From the NCBI GenBank assembly GCA_036376915.1, contig DASUZK010000030.1:1-64000 (forward strand): a stretch of DNA of 64,000 bases, written 5' to 3'. The position numbers and the translations under genes were made by a program. Shown here piece by piece: positions 40,967 to 49,341 of the stretch. This DNA is from VRUE01 sp036376915 (lineage in GTDB: Bacteria; Actinomycetota; Thermoleophilia; Solirubrobacterales; 70-9). Under the pieces are notes generated by a model. It did not search any database, was not told where the DNA came from, and saw only the letters and a list, made by a program, of their open reading frames with translations. How positions within the stretch are numbered: position 1 is the first letter of the stretch; every line of letters begins with the position of its first letter.

Positions 40967-41590
40967 CTATCGGGGCGTCATCAGCGCAACCGGGACCGAG
41001 AGGCCCGCGGAGCGGCGAAGGGTTGCGATCCGGCGGCCGGGCTGAACAGCCGGGCGGACTTCGCCGACCCGGTCCCCAAGGCCGGCAACGGTCGAGTCGA
41101 GGTCGGGGGCGACGAAGGCGAGGCCCCAGAAGAAGGCGGGCCGGTCTCCCCCGGTCCGCTCGATCGCCTCCTCGGGCGCCTGCACGACCTCGAGGATGAC
41201 GGCGCCGAGGCGGAAGAACGCCTGCCGGGGGGCGCCCGCCGGCGTCGGCTCCTCGCGGATGCGGCGCAGGTCGAGGCCGGCCTCCTGCAGCGCGGCGACG
41301 GTCCGGTCGAGATCCGAGCTGATCGCGACCACGTGGTCGATCGCGGAGACGCCGTTGGGGTGCTCCGGCTGTGAGTCGGGCGCCGGCCGGTCCGACCGCG
41401 CGGTCGGCAGCCCGTCCAGCTCGCCGCCCCCGAAGTCGCGCAGCGACCAGCCCGCCAGACCCTTGCCCGCCTCGGTCCCCGCAAGCCGGATGCGGACATC
41501 GCCGACGACGCAGGCGCCCCCGTCGACCTCGAACCCGAGCGCCGCCCAGGACTCCGGCGCGTCCGCAACCGTCAGCTCGTCGATCGTCAC
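40967..41590 (-). CDS. VOC-superfamily (glyoxalase-like) protein
   Basis: A 207-residue protein with two vicinal-oxygen-chelate modules. The second is clear: 'GVSAIDHVVAISSDLDRTV', 'PRQAFFRLGAVILEVVQAPE', 'FWGLAFVAPDLDSTVAGLG'. Potential metal His and Glu are in 'IDHVV' and 'LEVV'. Such proteins act as lyases, dioxygenases or resistance proteins; the substrate is unknown. The GTG start at 41590 abuts the peroxiredoxin stop, so it is translated from the same mRNA. Confidence 0.8.
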   Translation of the reverse strand: MTIDELTVADAPESWAALGFEVDGGACVVGDVRIRLAGTEAGKGLAGWSLRDFGGGELDGLPTARSDRPAPDSQPEHPNGVSAIDHVVAISSDLDRTVAALQEAGLDLRRIREEPTPAGAPRQAFFRLGAVILEVVQAPEEAIERTGGDRPAFFWGLAFVAPDLDSTVAGLGDRVGEVRPAVQPGRRIATLRRSAGLSVPVALMTPR

Positions 41591-42250
41591 CTACTTGCCA
41601 GGCTGCGGCACGATCCTGATGTAGGGGCGCGGGGACTCCCAGCCGTCGGGGTAGGTCTCCTTGGCTTCGTCGTCGGAGACCGAGCCGGCGATGATCACAT
41701 CGTCGCCCTGCTGCCACTGCGCCGGCGTCGCGACTTTGTGCTGCGCGGTCAGCTGCAGCGAGTCGACCACGCGCAGGACCTCGTCGAAGTTGCGGCCCGT
41801 CGTCATCGGGTAGATGAGGATCAGCTTGACTTTCTTGTCGGGGCCGATGACGAAGACGTTGCGGACCGTCTGGTTGTCGGCCGGCGTCCGCTCCCCCGGG
41901 TCGCCGGAGGTATCCGCGGGCAGCATCCCGTAGAGCTTCGAGACGCTGAAATCCGAGTCGGCGATGATCGGGTAGTTGGGTGCCGTGCCCTGCGTCTCGC
42001 CGATGTCCTCGGCCCAGCCGGCGTGCTTCTCGATCGGGTCGACCGAGAGGCCGATGATCTTCACTCCCCGCTTGTCGAACTCGGGCTTGATCGAGGCCAT
42101 GTAGCCGAGCTCCGTCGTGCACACGGGCGTGAAGTTCTTCGGGTGCGAGAACAACACTGCCCACGAGTCGCCGATCCAGTCGTGGAAGCTGATCCGGCCC
42201 TCTGTCGTGTCGGCCTCGAAGTCCGGGGCGACGTCGCCTAGCTTGAGCAT
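41591..42250 (-). CDS. 1-Cys peroxiredoxin (Prx6 type)
   Basis: Reduces hydroperoxides. The 219-residue protein has the peroxidatic Cys in 'HPKNFTPVCTTELG', 'IGLSVDPIEKHAGW' and the long C-terminal extension with 'YPMTTGRNFDEVLRVVDSLQ' and 'KVATPAQWQQGDDVII' typical of the Prx6/1-Cys group. The ATG at 42250 has GGAGGA 6 nt upstream. It is divergent from a thioredoxin-reductase-like fusion gene, a plausible redox partner, and co-transcribed with the VOC gene. Confidence 0.93.
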   Translation of the reverse strand: MLKLGDVAPDFEADTTEGRISFHDWIGDSWAVLFSHPKNFTPVCTTELGYMASIKPEFDKRGVKIIGLSVDPIEKHAGWAEDIGETQGTAPNYPIIADSDFSVSKLYGMLPADTSGDPGERTPADNQTVRNVFVIGPDKKVKLILIYPMTTGRNFDEVLRVVDSLQLTAQHKVATPAQWQQGDDVIIAGSVSDDEAKETYPDGWESPRPYIRIVPQPGK

Positions 42251-42352
42251 CCTGATTCCTCCGTCGGGTTGGTGGCTGCGGGGTCTCCAGACATGATTGA
42301 ACATCATCGCCGCCGTCGCCTGACAGCCAACCCGCAGTACGCTGCCGCCGCG

Positions 42353-44020
42353 ATGGTGAGCGCAGAGGAGATCGGCGGGGTCGGCGTGTTCGAAGCCCTC
42401 GACCCGGCCGAGCGAGAGCGGCTTGCCGGCGTCGCCGCCGACATCGCCCTCGTGGCCGGCGAATACGCGGCGAACGAGGGCGACGAGCGCGCCATCTTCG
42501 CCGTGCTCGAGGGCCGGATCGAGGCAATCAAGGCCGTCGACGGGGTCGAGCGCGTCGTCGGCGAGCGTCTCCCGGGGGACGTCTTCGGCGAGGTGCCGAT
42601 CGTGCTGGGAACGGTGTTCCCGGTCGGCTTTCGCGCCGCGGAGCCCTCACGCGTGATGCGGATCGAGCCTCACGACTACCACGCCGTCGCGGCCGTGGTT
42701 CCCGATCTCGGCAAGGAGATCGGCAAGCTCGCCAGCTACCGCATGGGCGGCTCGAGGGGCCTGGAGGGCATCGCGGCCGACCCGCCACCGCCCCGCGCGA
42801 TCGTGGTCGGGCACCGCTGGGACGCATCCTGCGCGGAGCTGCGGCGCTTCCTCGACCGCAACCAGATCACCTTCAGGTGGCTGACTCCCGAGACGGCCGA
42901 CGCCGCGGAGCACTGGGGTGGCTCGCTGCCCGCCGAAGGGGACTGGCCCGCGATTCGCATCGTCGACGGCAAGACCGCGGTCAAGCCCGGCCTGCGCAGG
43001 GTGGCCGAGCTGCTCGGTGTCGAGACCGAGGCGAGCGCCGCCGAGTACGACACGGTGATCGTCGGCGCCGGCCCCGCCGGGCTTGCCGCCGCCGTGTACG
43101 GGGCCTCGGAGGGCCTGCGCACGATCGTCGTCGAGCGCGAGGCGCCCGGCGGCCAGGCCGGCACCTCCTCCCGGATCGAGAACTACCTCGGCTTCCCCGC
43201 CGGCGTCTCGGGGGACGAGCTGGCGAGTCGCGCGCTGAGGCAGGCGCGCCGGCTCGGCGCCGAGATCCTCGTCACCCGGTCGATCGAACGGATAGACGCG
43301 GCGAGTCGCGAGGTGCACCTCGACGCCGGCGACGTGCTGCGGGCGCGGACGATCATCCTCGCCTGCGGCGTGACCTGGCGGCACCTGCCGATAGAGGGCT
43401 TCGACCGCCTTGCCGGGAAGGGCATCTTCTACGGCGCCGCGCGCAGCGAGGCCGCGAACACGCACGGCCTCGACGTCCATATCGTCGGCGCGGGCAACTC
43501 GGCGGGACAGGCCGCCCTCTTCTTCTCCGCCCACGCCAGGAGGGTGACGATCCTCTGCCGCGGCGATCGGCTCGAGAAGAGCATGTCGCGTTACCTCGTC
43601 GACCAGCTCGCCACCCGGCCCAACATCGACGTGACGTTCGGAGCCGAAGTGGCAGCCGTGCACGGCGTCGACTCGCTCGAGGCGATCGACGTGCGCAACC
43701 CGGGAACCGGCGAGACGACCCAGGTCGAGTCGGGCGGGCTGTTCATCTTCATCGGGGCCGACGCGGAGACGGGATGGCTGCCACCTGAGATCGCACTCGA
43801 CGGCCGCGGCTACGTGCTCACCGGCCCCGACGTGCGCGCGGTGGAGCGCTGGAGCGCCAACCGCGACCCATACCTGCTGGAGACGAGCGTGCCGGGCATC
43901 TTCGCCTGCGGCGATGTCCGCTTCGGCCCGGTGAAGCGCGTCGCCGCCGCCGTCGGCGAGGGCAGCATGGCGATCGCCTTCGTGCACCAGTACCTCAAGG
44001 ACCTGGACCGCGCCGGCTAA
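42353..44020 (+). CDS. cNMP-binding domain-thioredoxin reductase-like fusion
   Basis: A 555-residue protein. The N-terminal 130 residues form a cyclic nucleotide-binding/CRP-like sensor fold ('VFEALDPAERERLAGVAADI', 'ERLPGDVFGEVPIVLG'). A middle segment of about 75 residues resembles a thioredoxin-like insert, and the C-terminal 310 residues form a two-dinucleotide-domain flavoprotein ('DTVIVGAGPAGLAAAVYGAS', 'HIVGAGNSAGQAALFFS', 'GIFACGDVRFGPVKRVAAAV'). The CxxC of real thioredoxin reductases is replaced by 'GAARSEA', so electrons must leave by another route. The start is uncertain; the ATG at 42353 fits the domain and an upstream TTG (42269) is possible. It is divergent from the peroxiredoxin gene. 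Confidence 0.83.
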   Translation: MVSAEEIGGVGVFEALDPAERERLAGVAADIALVAGEYAANEGDERAIFAVLEGRIEAIKAVDGVERVVGERLPGDVFGEVPIVLGTVFPVGFRAAEPSRVMRIEPHDYHAVAAVVPDLGKEIGKLASYRMGGSRGLEGIAADPPPPRAIVVGHRWDASCAELRRFLDRNQITFRWLTPETADAAEHWGGSLPAEGDWPAIRIVDGKTAVKPGLRRVAELLGVETEASAAEYDTVIVGAGPAGLAAAVYGASEGLRTIVVEREAPGGQAGTSSRIENYLGFPAGVSGDELASRALRQARRLGAEILVTRSIERIDAASREVHLDAGDVLRARTIILACGVTWRHLPIEGFDRLAGKGIFYGAARSEAANTHGLDVHIVGAGNSAGQAALFFSAHARRVTILCRGDRLEKSMSRYLVDQLATRPNIDVTFGAEVAAVHGVDSLEAIDVRNPGTGETTQVESGGLFIFIGADAETGWLPPEIALDGRGYVLTGPDVRAVERWSANRDPYLLETSVPGIFACGDVRFGPVKRVAAAVGEGSMAIAFVHQYLKDLDRAG

Positions 44021-44085
44021 CGAACCCGCCGATGGGCCTGAAACACCCCCTATAGGTAGGGAAATCGTCCCGTCGACCGAGGAAC

Positions 44086-45441
44086 TCAGGTGACGTGCTC
44101 GACGATCGCCTCGCCGCCGCGGCCGGGCAGGACCGTTATGCCACGGAAGCTCACCTTCTCGTCTTTGGTCCGGCGGGCCCGCAGCTGCGTGCGGGCGAGG
44201 ATCCGCTCGATCACGATCTTCATCTCGAGCAGCGCGAAGGACGCGCCGATGCAGCGGCGCACGCCGCCGCCGAAGGGGATCCAGGCGTAGGGCTCCGGCG
44301 CCCCCTCGAGGAAGCGCTCGGGACGGAAGGCGAGCGGGTCGGGCGCATACAGATGGGGGTCGTTCTGCAGGAGCGAGATCGAGGCCGCCAGCTGGGTGCC
44401 CGCCTCGAACAGGTAGCCGCCCAGCTTCCGCGGCTCGGTCGGGGAGCGGAAGACCTCGGTGATCACCGGCCGCACACGGAGGGTCTCCTTGATCACGGCG
44501 TCCATGTACTCGCTCGACTCGCCTGCCTTCACCTCGGCGGCGAGGCGCTCCAGCGCGGCCGGGGTGCGCAGCAACCGCTCGAACGCCCACCCGATCGAGG
44601 TCGCGGTCGTCTCGTGGCCGGCCAGCAGGATCGTGATCAGCTCGTCGCGCAGCTCCTTGTCGGTCAGCGGGTCTCCGTCCTCGTCGCGAGCGGCGAGCAA
44701 CAGGCTGAGGATGTCGTCGCGCTCCTCGCGATCGGGGGCGGCGCGGCGCTGGGCGATCTCCTCGTAGAGGATCTCGTCGACGCGGTCGCGGTTGCGGAGG
44801 AAGCGTCCCCACGGGCTGAGCCGGCCGAGGTCCTTCTGCATCACGAGCAGCAACGGGCTGATCGAGGAGAGGCGCGGCAGGCGCCGCTTCAGCTCGGCGA
44901 CCCGCTCGGGCTCGGAGACGCCGAAGACCGCGCGGATCATCACCTCCAGCGTGATCTCCTGGCCGACGGTGCGTGTGCGGACGGTGTCCCCCGGGCTCCA
45001 CCCGTCGATCTCGCGGTCGGCGATCTGCGCGATCAGCTCGGTGTAGTGGGCGATTGCCTGGCCGTGGAAGGCGGGCAGCATCAGCTTCCGCATCCGCATG
45101 TGGCGATCGCCGTCGAGCAGCAGCAGCGAGGCCTGCCCGACGACCGGCTCCATGATCTGCCGCGGCTCGGCGACGTTGTAGTCGGCCGGCTTCCACTTGA
45201 ACATCTGCTCGACCAGCTCGCGATCGGCGACGTGGAACACCTCCCCCGCGATCGAGTCGCTGGTGCGGAAGATGCGGCCGTAGCGATTGCGCATGACCGA
45301 CCTCGCCGCGAGCGGGCGGGAGATGCCGAACCAGGATTGCAGCGGGCCGGGAAGCGTCGGGCCGGGGACCTCCGAGGAGGGCCGAGCCGGAGTGGAATGC
45401 GGCGAAGAGGGCTCGGCCTCGGTTGCGATCGGCGCCGACAT
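44086..45441 (-). CDS. Cytochrome P450 (canonical)
   Basis: A 451-residue P450 with a normal I-helix 'LLAGHETTATSIGWAFERL', ExxR in 'KETLRVRP', 'RPERF' and the heme loop 'FGGGVRRCIGASFALLEMKI'. N-terminal sequence is proline-rich without a membrane anchor, so it is soluble and needs a ferredoxin/reductase. It is similar in pattern to the P450 half of the fusion at 5638-7248 and serves as a useful comparison for that enzyme's altered I-helix. The longer frame to 46338 runs through the acylphosphatase gene in another frame and is not real. It lies 20 nt after the acylphosphatase-LigD gene. Confidence 0.92.
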   Translation of the reverse strand: MSAPIATEAEPSSPHSTPARPSSEVPGPTLPGPLQSWFGISRPLAARSVMRNRYGRIFRTSDSIAGEVFHVADRELVEQMFKWKPADYNVAEPRQIMEPVVGQASLLLLDGDRHMRMRKLMLPAFHGQAIAHYTELIAQIADREIDGWSPGDTVRTRTVGQEITLEVMIRAVFGVSEPERVAELKRRLPRLSSISPLLLVMQKDLGRLSPWGRFLRNRDRVDEILYEEIAQRRAAPDREERDDILSLLLAARDEDGDPLTDKELRDELITILLAGHETTATSIGWAFERLLRTPAALERLAAEVKAGESSEYMDAVIKETLRVRPVITEVFRSPTEPRKLGGYLFEAGTQLAASISLLQNDPHLYAPDPLAFRPERFLEGAPEPYAWIPFGGGVRRCIGASFALLEMKIVIERILARTQLRARRTKDEKVSFRGITVLPGRGGEAIVEHVT

Positions 45442-45461
45442 CGTCCCCACGACAGTAACGG

Positions 45462-46193
45462 TCAGCCCGCGGCGAGGAGCTCGTCGAGCGCGATGCCGGT
45501 GATGACCGATCGGGGCTGCTCGGCAACCACGTCGGAGCCCGGATGCGCCTCCTCGTCCCGCCGCTTGATCAACAGCCACTGGGGCTTCTCGCCAGGCCGG
45601 GTGCGCTGGAGGGCGAAGCCGCCGCGCAGCTTCTCGCCGTGCAGGACGAAGACCGCGTGACCGCGCTCCAGGGCCTCCGGCCAGGGCACCCGCCCACCCT
45701 GCTCGTAGTGGCCGCGGTCCCAGACGATCACCCCGCCGCCGTCGGTCGGGCCCTCGAAGGAGTTGTGGGCGAGGTCGTGGTCCCCCACCTGCACCGCGAG
45801 CCGTTTCACCGCCGGGTCCATCGAGGGGCCCCTGGGGACGGCCCAGGAGCGCATGACTCCCTCGACCTCGAGGCGCAGGTCGAAGTGACGGGCAGTCGCC
45901 GCGTGCTCCTGGACGACGAAGGCGCCGGCGCTGACGCCGCGGACCGCGAACTGCTCGTGGCCTTCGACCTTCTTCCGCTCGACGGATACCTCCTCGACCT
46001 GGGCGCCGCGTGGCCCCTCGCGCAGGAACGCGAGCAGATCCTCGACGGCGGGCTCGGAACCCTCGGCATGGACGAGGACGCTGCCGTCGTCTTCGTTGCG
46101 GATCCAGCCCATCGCTCCGAGCCGCTGCGCCTGCCTCACGGTGGCATCCCGGTATCCGACGCCCTGCACCCGGCCGTGGACGACTACCCGCAT
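45462..46193 (-). CDS. Acylphosphatase-LigD 3'-phosphoesterase fusion
   Basis: A 243-residue two-domain protein. Residues 1-85 are an acylphosphatase ('VHGRVQGVGYRDA' with catalytic Arg; 'GWIRNEDDGSV' with catalytic Asn). Residues about 88-240 are a LigD-type 3'-phosphoesterase ('FVVQEHAATARHFDLRLE', 'WAVPRGPSMDP', 'VGDHDLAHNSFEG', 'VIVWDRGHY'), with the His/Asp/Arg/His metal and catalytic set conserved. Stand-alone phosphoesterase domains trim 3'-phosphates at DNA ends. A fused acylphosphatase, which cleaves carboxyl-phosphate bonds, is unexpected. It precedes the P450 gene on the same strand, apparently without functional link. Confidence 0.85.
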   Translation of the reverse strand: MRVVVHGRVQGVGYRDATVRQAQRLGAMGWIRNEDDGSVLVHAEGSEPAVEDLLAFLREGPRGAQVEEVSVERKKVEGHEQFAVRGVSAGAFVVQEHAATARHFDLRLEVEGVMRSWAVPRGPSMDPAVKRLAVQVGDHDLAHNSFEGPTDGGGVIVWDRGHYEQGGRVPWPEALERGHAVFVLHGEKLRGGFALQRTRPGEKPQWLLIKRRDEEAHPGSDVVAEQPRSVITGIALDELLAAG

Positions 46194-46304
46194 CGCGATC
46201 CCGTATTTGCCTGCTCGTCGCGCCAGAGGTCAAAGCTACCCCAACCGTTTCCAGAGACTGACCGATCACGCTCCTCGACCGAGCCGCCGTGCGAGGATCT
46301 CGCC

Positions 46305-46652
46305 ATGGCCGACGCCAACGAGGGGGCCGTCTACGCACTCAACTGGTTCGACGTCGTCGACCGGGAGGAGTACATCGCGTACTCCCGGCGCTCAGCCACT
46401 GAGGTGGAGCGCCACGGAGGAAGAGTCGTGGCACTCGGACGATTCTCCGAGGCGATCCGCGGCGAGGTCGAGCCACGGCAGGTACTGATCCTCGTCGAGT
46501 GGAAGAGTCGCGCGCACTTCGACGCCTACCGCGAAGACCCGGACTTGGCGGACCTTCATCCCCACCGTGAAGCGGGGGGCGGCAACTACGTCTGGCACCT
46601 CTTCGACAAGCTCGACGATCTCCGGCCGCTGCTGAAGGGCACGAAGGGCTGA
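46305..46652 (+). CDS. DUF1330/YciI-like small protein
   Basis: A 115-residue dimeric alpha-beta barrel-type protein ('YALNWFDVVDREEYIAYSRR', 'GGRVVALGRFSEAI', 'ILVEWKSRAHFDAYREDPDL'), the pattern of the DUF1330 family. It resembles small monooxygenase-like folds but no active site can be named. It is divergent from the acylphosphatase gene. Confidence 0.75.
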   Translation: MADANEGAVYALNWFDVVDREEYIAYSRRSATEVERHGGRVVALGRFSEAIRGEVEPRQVLILVEWKSRAHFDAYREDPDLADLHPHREAGGGNYVWHLFDKLDDLRPLLKGTKG

Positions 46653-46669
46653 GCCGTACCCGTGACGGG

Positions 46670-46936
46670 CTACCTGACGGCGCGATCCCGGTGCGTGCAT
46701 CCCGGCCAGCAGCAGGGCCGGCGTTGGCCTTCCTCCAGCTCTTCCTGCGTCCGGCGAATACGGCGCTCTCGAGTGGCCTGTCGCTTGGCATCCTCGACCC
46801 AGCAGATGAACTCGTTGCGCGCCAAGGGCGTGATGTCCTTCCAGGCATCGAGCGCCGTGGCACTGGCCGTCAACGCCTCCCGCAGATCCGTCGGCAGCGG
46901 GTGCACAACTCCACCGGGAACTTGCGTGTTGCCCAC
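46670..46936 (-). CDS. YdeI/OmdA-like bacteriocin-protection family protein (short)
   Basis: An 88-residue protein that matches the C-terminal part of the YdeI/OmpD-associated family: 'LPTDLREALTASATALDAWK', 'ITPLARNEFICWVEDAKRQA', 'TRERRIRRTQEELEEGQRRP'. Full-length members add an N-terminal domain; here only the helical module is present. It ends in an extra 'CCWPGCTH' Cys/His cluster that might bind metal. The start is a GTG. The biological role of this family is poorly understood. Confidence 0.7.
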   Translation of the reverse strand: MGNTQVPGGVVHPLPTDLREALTASATALDAWKDITPLARNEFICWVEDAKRQATRERRIRRTQEELEEGQRRPCCWPGCTHRDRAVR

Positions 46937-47009
46937 AGAGCCAATGGTAACCGGCGGCAGCGGGGGCCCTTCCTTGCCTCAAGGTGGCGTCCCGGAGCCC
47001 GGAGCAGAG

Positions 47010-48188
47010 CTACGACGAAACGATGCGTACCACCTCGGGCGCAACGTAGATCCGGGCATTGTGGGAGTCGACGGACCCGGTGTCCTCGAGGATGTCGAGG
47101 TCTACGAGGGTTCGTATTGCCGATAGGGCCCCCTGACGGGAGAGGTCATAGCGATCTGCGATCTCGCGACCCCTGAGATAAGGGTCTCCGACGAGATCGG
47201 CCGCGAGGCGCTCCGCCGCGCCTCTCTTGCCCGCCCGCTGAACCTCCTCACGCAAGCGCTGCTGCAGGGCAACAAGATCCTCCACCTTGGTCTGAGATGC
47301 GGTAGCCGAAGCGGCAACGCCCTCTGCGAAGAAGGCGATCCAGCGATCCCAGTCACCGTCGCAACTGAGTGCCAGCAGTTCGTCTTGATACCTGTCGCGG
47401 CGCTGCTCGAACCACGGCGACACGACGAGAAGCGGCTCGCGTATCACCGCTCCCCGGAGCAGCTGGACGATGACCAGCAGCCGGCCCAGCCGCCCGTTGC
47501 CATCCGAATATGGGTGAAGCGACTCGAACTGGTAGTGAGCCATCGCGGTCTGGACAACCGTCGGCAAGGGGGGAGGAGCGGCGATCCAGTTGAGCAATGC
47601 TTCGACCTCGGCACGGAGCTGATCGCCCGGCGGAGGGGGAACGAATCTCGCCTCCTCCAGCGGGCGTCCCGGCGATCCGATCACGACGATGCGGTCGCGA
47701 AGGCCGCCTGCGTCCGCCAGCTCCCCGGCGGTGCCCTGAACCAGCGTGCTCTGAAGCTCGCCGAGCATGCTGAGGGTTAGGGCGCGCTCCTCTGGCCAGG
47801 AGAACGCAAGCTCGGCCATCTCCTCGAAGTTCAGGACCTCGCGAACCTCTGCAGTCATGTGACGTCGATCCTCTCGATCGGCAGCGAGAACATCCGCAAA
47901 GGGCGCATAGGTGCCCTCGAGCGCACTGGTGCTCTGCGCCTCGCGTCGAAGGGTCGGCCGACGGAGCAAAGCCGGGCGGGGGATGAGGCGAGCGGCTCCG
48001 TCGAGACGGGCAAGGGCGGCGGTTGCCGCATTGATCGTGTTCCAAGTCCCGGTCGACAGCGTCAGCTCAGTTGGGAGGCGAGCGGGCAGGAAGGCCTGCC
48101 CCTCGACCATCTCGTGCGTCGCGGGATCGGGTCCCACCACAGGCATGAGGCGTCCGATCGGGCTCTGGGAGAGGCGATCAATGTCCAT
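47010..48188 (-). CDS. fic: Fic-domain protein (class II, self-inhibited) with C-terminal wHTH
   Basis: Probable AMP-transferase acting on a protein hydroxyl group. The 392-residue protein has the Fic motif 'HPYSDGNGRLGR' and, N-terminal to it, the inhibitory motif TxxxEG (T87-E91-G92, 'STSALEGT'), so the active site is blocked by its own helix. The last 80 residues form a winged helix ('YLRGREIADRYDLSRQGALS') that probably binds DNA. Three TTGACAC half-sites occur just upstream, which fits autoregulation. Toxin-like activity on a host protein is inference. Confidence 0.9.
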   Translation of the reverse strand: MDIDRLSQSPIGRLMPVVGPDPATHEMVEGQAFLPARLPTELTLSTGTWNTINAATAALARLDGAARLIPRPALLRRPTLRREAQSTSALEGTYAPFADVLAADREDRRHMTAEVREVLNFEEMAELAFSWPEERALTLSMLGELQSTLVQGTAGELADAGGLRDRIVVIGSPGRPLEEARFVPPPPGDQLRAEVEALLNWIAAPPPLPTVVQTAMAHYQFESLHPYSDGNGRLGRLLVIVQLLRGAVIREPLLVVSPWFEQRRDRYQDELLALSCDGDWDRWIAFFAEGVAASATASQTKVEDLVALQQRLREEVQRAGKRGAAERLAADLVGDPYLRGREIADRYDLSRQGALSAIRTLVDLDILEDTGSVDSHNARIYVAPEVVRIVSS

Positions 48189-48249
48189 GTGTCAAATATA
48201 TACGGAAAAACTTGACACTAGCCCCGCACGGGGCAAGTTCTCTTGACAC
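48189..48249 (-). promoter_or_regulatory. Fic promoter with three TTGACAC half-sites
   Basis: GTGTCAA (48189-48195) faces TTGACAC (48212-48218) and a third TTGACAC lies at 48243-48249, the last two spaced 31 nt start to start. A TATATA -10 candidate (48202-48197, minus strand) is inside the first pair and would start transcription almost at the ATG. An operator that hides this promoter, bound by the Fic winged helix, is likely. Confidence 0.5.
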
Positions 48250-48315
48250 CCCCGAAGGATCGACATTCAGCCCCGCTCGATACGTCGCGGTCTCCGTAAC
48301 GGTAGGGCAGCGCCG

Positions 48316-49341
48316 CTACCGGACCAGCTCCAGGACCCTGCGCTCGACGAGGCTCTGCCGTTGGGGCGTGGCACCGTTTCCCGCGCCGATGCCGGCGAGC
48401 TCGATCGTCTTGCCGTCTCGAAACCGATCCAGCACCCGTGGATCGATATAGGAGCTGCGACAGACGGCCGGGGTGTTGCCGAGCCACTCGGCCACCCGCT
48501 TGACCGCTGCTCGGATCGCGCGCTCCCCGCCCCCCTTCGAGCTCGGTGCCCCCTCGCGTGCCAGCTCGATCGCGGCGAGGACAGTGCCGTGCCAGGTGCG
48601 GAAGTCCTTTGCCGAGAACTCTTCCCCAGCCTTCTCCTGGAGGTAGGCGTTCACGTCCTCGGAGCGAACGTCGCGCCAGGCACCGTCCTCACGGAAGACG
48701 AGGAGATCGTCGGGCCCGCTGCGCCTGCGTCGCATCGCTTCGATGACTTCCCTCACCGCGGGGTCGCGGATCGACTGCACGCGGCGCTGGCCGCTCTTCG
48801 CCGGGAAGTCGAAGCTGACCTCCTCGCCGTTTACCGAGACGTGCTCGCGCAGCACAGTCGCGACCCCGTAGCTCTCATTGGCCTCCGCGTACTCCTCGCC
48901 GCCGATCCGGAAGAAGCCGAGGTCGAGCAGCCGCACGGCGCAGGCCAGCGCCCGCTCGCGCGGCACCCCGTCGCGGGCAAGGTCCTTCTTCACCGCGCGG
49001 CGCAGCTTCGGCAAGGTCGAGGCGAACTCGCGCATCGACTCGAACTTGTGCTGTGCCGCCCGCAGCTGCCAGCGCTCGTGGTAGAGGTACTGCTTGCGCC
49101 CGGCTTCGTCGAGGCCGGTCGCCTGGATGTGGCCGAAGGGTTCGCCGCAGATCCAGACCTCTCGCCATGCCGGCGGTATCGCGAGCCCGCGAATGCGGGC
49201 GAGAGTGTCCTCGTCGGTTACTCGCCCACCTTCGGGATCCAGGTAGCTGAAGCCACCTCCGCTGCGACGACGTTGGATGCCGGGGGCCGAGCAGTCCGAG
49301 CGCCTGAGTCGCCCCCGCGGGCGAGACTCAGGTCCGCTCAT
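48316..49341 (-). CDS. DNA topoisomerase IB
   Basis: A 341-residue poxvirus/eukaryote-type topoisomerase that relaxes supercoils through a 3'-phosphotyrosine link. Visible are 'IPPAWREVWICGEPFGHIQA', 'KQYLYHERW', 'RIGGEEYAEANESYGVATVL', the catalytic Arg/Lys region 'FPAKSGQRRV', 'DFRTWHGTVLAA' (His) and the active Tyr in 'VCRSSYIDPRVL'. The length is usual for bacterial members. The start overlaps the YihY gene end by 14 nt, suggesting one mRNA. Confidence 0.92.
   Translation of the reverse strand: MSGPESRPRGRLRRSDCSAPGIQRRRSGGGFSYLDPEGGRVTDEDTLARIRGLAIPPAWREVWICGEPFGHIQATGLDEAGRKQYLYHERWQLRAAQHKFESMREFASTLPKLRRAVKKDLARDGVPRERALACAVRLLDLGFFRIGGEEYAEANESYGVATVLREHVSVNGEEVSFDFPAKSGQRRVQSIRDPAVREVIEAMRRRRSGPDDLLVFREDGAWRDVRSEDVNAYLQEKAGEEFSAKDFRTWHGTVLAAIELAREGAPSSKGGGERAIRAAVKRVAEWLGNTPAVCRSSYIDPRVLDRFRDGKTIELAGIGAGNGATPQRQSLVERRVLELVR

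Noticed and set aside
44086..46338. A single 750-residue P450 fusion reading through the acylphosphatase gene
   Set aside because: The N-terminal 300 residues of that frame are Arg/Gly-rich and run out of frame over the acylphosphatase-LigD gene; the P450 starts at 45441.
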